Positions 63,230 to 64,000 of a DNA stretch of 64,000 nucleotides are shown here, one piece after another. Numbering within the stretch: position 1 is the first letter of the stretch; every line of letters begins with the position of its first letter. The position numbers were made by a program, and so were the translations under genes. Source of the stretch: Stenotrophomonas raiganjensis (SeqCode). Lineage in GTDB: Bacteria > Pseudomonadota > Gammaproteobacteria > Xanthomonadales > Xanthomonadaceae. Under the pieces are notes generated by a model. That model searched no databases. It was not told the DNA's origin and saw nothing but the letters and a program-made list of their open reading frames with translations. The stretch lies in the NCBI RefSeq assembly GCF_030658505.1, contig NZ_JAUTXR010000134.1:62001-126000 (forward strand), read 5' to 3'.

Positions 63230-64000
63230 TTACTGCGCGTCGCGGGCTTCCTGTTCTTCTTCCTTCTGGCGATCGAAGAAGGCCATGATCCGGCTCATGA
63301 TCGGGAAGGTGCCTTCGCGGCCCAGTGCGGAGACCAGGAACCACGGCTCCTTCCAGCCCAGCTCGGCGACGATCTGTTCGGCCGCGGCCTGCGCCTCGTC
63401 CTCGAACATCAGGTCGGCCTTGTTCAGCACCAGCCAGCGCGGCTTGTTCAGCAGCTCCGGATCGTGCTTCTCCAGCTCGCGCTCGATCGCACGCACCTGC
63501 TCGACCGGCGAAATGCCTTCCACCCCACCCTCCATCGGCGAGATGTCCACCAGGTGCAGCAGCAGGCGGGTGCGCTGCAGGTGGCGCAGGAACTGCGCGC
63601 CCAGGCCAGCACCATCGGCCGCACCCTCGATCAGGCCCGGGATATCGGCGATCACGAAGCTGCGGTGGTTCTCCACCTTCACCACACCCAGGTTCGGGTA
63701 CAGCGTGGTGAACGGGTAATCAGCCACCTTCGGCGTCGCCGCCGAAACGGCGCGGATCAGGGTGCTCTTGCCGGCATTGGGGAAGCCCAGCAGGCCAACG
63801 TCGGCCAGCAGCTTCAGCTCCAGCTTCAGCGTGCGCTCCTCGCCCGGCTCACCCGGCAGCGCCTGGCGCGGCGAGCGGTTGGTCGAGCTCTTGAAGTGCA
63901 TGTTGCCCAGGCCGCCACGGCCACCCTTGGCCACCAGCAGGCGATCGTTGTGCCGGGTCAGGTCACCGATGACCTCATCGGTGGCAACGTTGATGACCAC
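63230..64000 (-). CDS. obgE: GTPase ObgE/CgtA, C-terminal part (5' end beyond window)
   Basis: 256 residues of an essential GTPase linked to 50S assembly and stress control. The end of the Gly-rich Obg fold is visible ([20 protein letters not shown]). The G domain has G1 [14 protein letters not shown]3 [13 protein letters not shown]4 LNKADLM and G5 LVSALG. The acidic C-terminus ([12 protein letters not shown]) is typical. The start lies to the right of the window. Confidence 0.95.
   Translation of the reverse strand: MVINVATDEVIGDLTRHNDRLLVAKGGRGGLGNMHFKSSTNRSPRQALPGEPGEERTLKLELKLLADVGLLGFPNAGKSTLIRAVSAATPKVADYPFTTLYPNLGVVKVENHRSFVIADIPGLIEGAADGAGLGAQFLRHLQRTRLLLHLVDISPMEGGVEGISPVEQVRAIERELEKHDPELLNKPRWLVLNKADLMFEDEAQAAAEQIVAELGWKEPWFLVSALGREGTFPIMSRIMAFFDRQKEEEQEARDAQ

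Noticed and set aside
1-64000. CRISPR array
   Set aside because: No regularly spaced direct repeats were seen; the only dispersed repeats are short GTAG palindromes at gene ends.

Overview
The window is a high-GC gammaproteobacterial chromosome segment that reads as Stenotrophomonas (S. maltophilia complex or a close Xanthomonadaceae relative). The evidence is the gene order rpsP-rimM-trmD-rplS beside ffh/ypjD, the cyoABCD cluster, ileS-lspA-ispH, and many short palindromic repeats beginning with GTAG and scattered between genes, as in the SMAG (Stenotrophomonas maltophilia GTAG) family. The species is inferred, not proven.

Layout. 1-27.7 kb is ordinary core and flexible chromosome: the mutS 3' end, a catalase, a DUF937 protein, Hsp15, a MATE exporter, two DUF1801 genes, the ribosomal/tRNA-modification operon rpsP-rimM-trmD-rplS, a PLP aminotransferase with a nitronate monooxygenase, ffh and ypjD. 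These are followed by a non-canonical Hsp90 paralogue co-encoded with a TPR protein, radA, an MHYT-GGDEF-EAL c-di-GMP protein and the cyoABCD ubiquinol oxidase operon, whose subunits carry unusually His-rich tails.

27.75-42.0 kb is a genomic island of about 14.2 kb inserted in a tRNA-Thr(CGT) gene. A 48-bp perfect direct repeat, the 3' part of the tRNA up to the anticodon loop, flanks it, and it encodes a tyrosine recombinase. Its codon and base usage is visibly more AT-rich than the flanks. It carries a Hachiman-like defence pair (HamA nuclease plus HamB helicase), a convergent PLD-family nuclease-like gene, and an OLD-type ATPase/TOPRIM gene between the integrase and the tRNA. It also carries a poorly understood module: two proteins sharing a W-x-ARQ-x-AD-x-x-GVPY motif, one with a four-Cys cluster, a divergent MarR-like regulator, strong inverted repeats and a candidate structured RNA. 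Two small zinc-ribbon membrane proteins, an exported protein and an XRE regulator complete it. It is best read as a defence island, with the central module the most likely place for something undescribed.

42.0-64 kb returns to core chromosome: D-lactate dehydrogenase, a large autotransporter with a ClpP-like N-terminal region, a divergent ECF sigma/FecR/TonB-receptor cell-surface signalling operon, small membrane and SUKH proteins, a YhhN lysoplasmalogenase, and an M61 peptidase. Then come the minus-strand run murJ, ribF-ileS-lspA-ispH, rpsT on the plus strand, and the C-terminal part of obgE running off the right edge.
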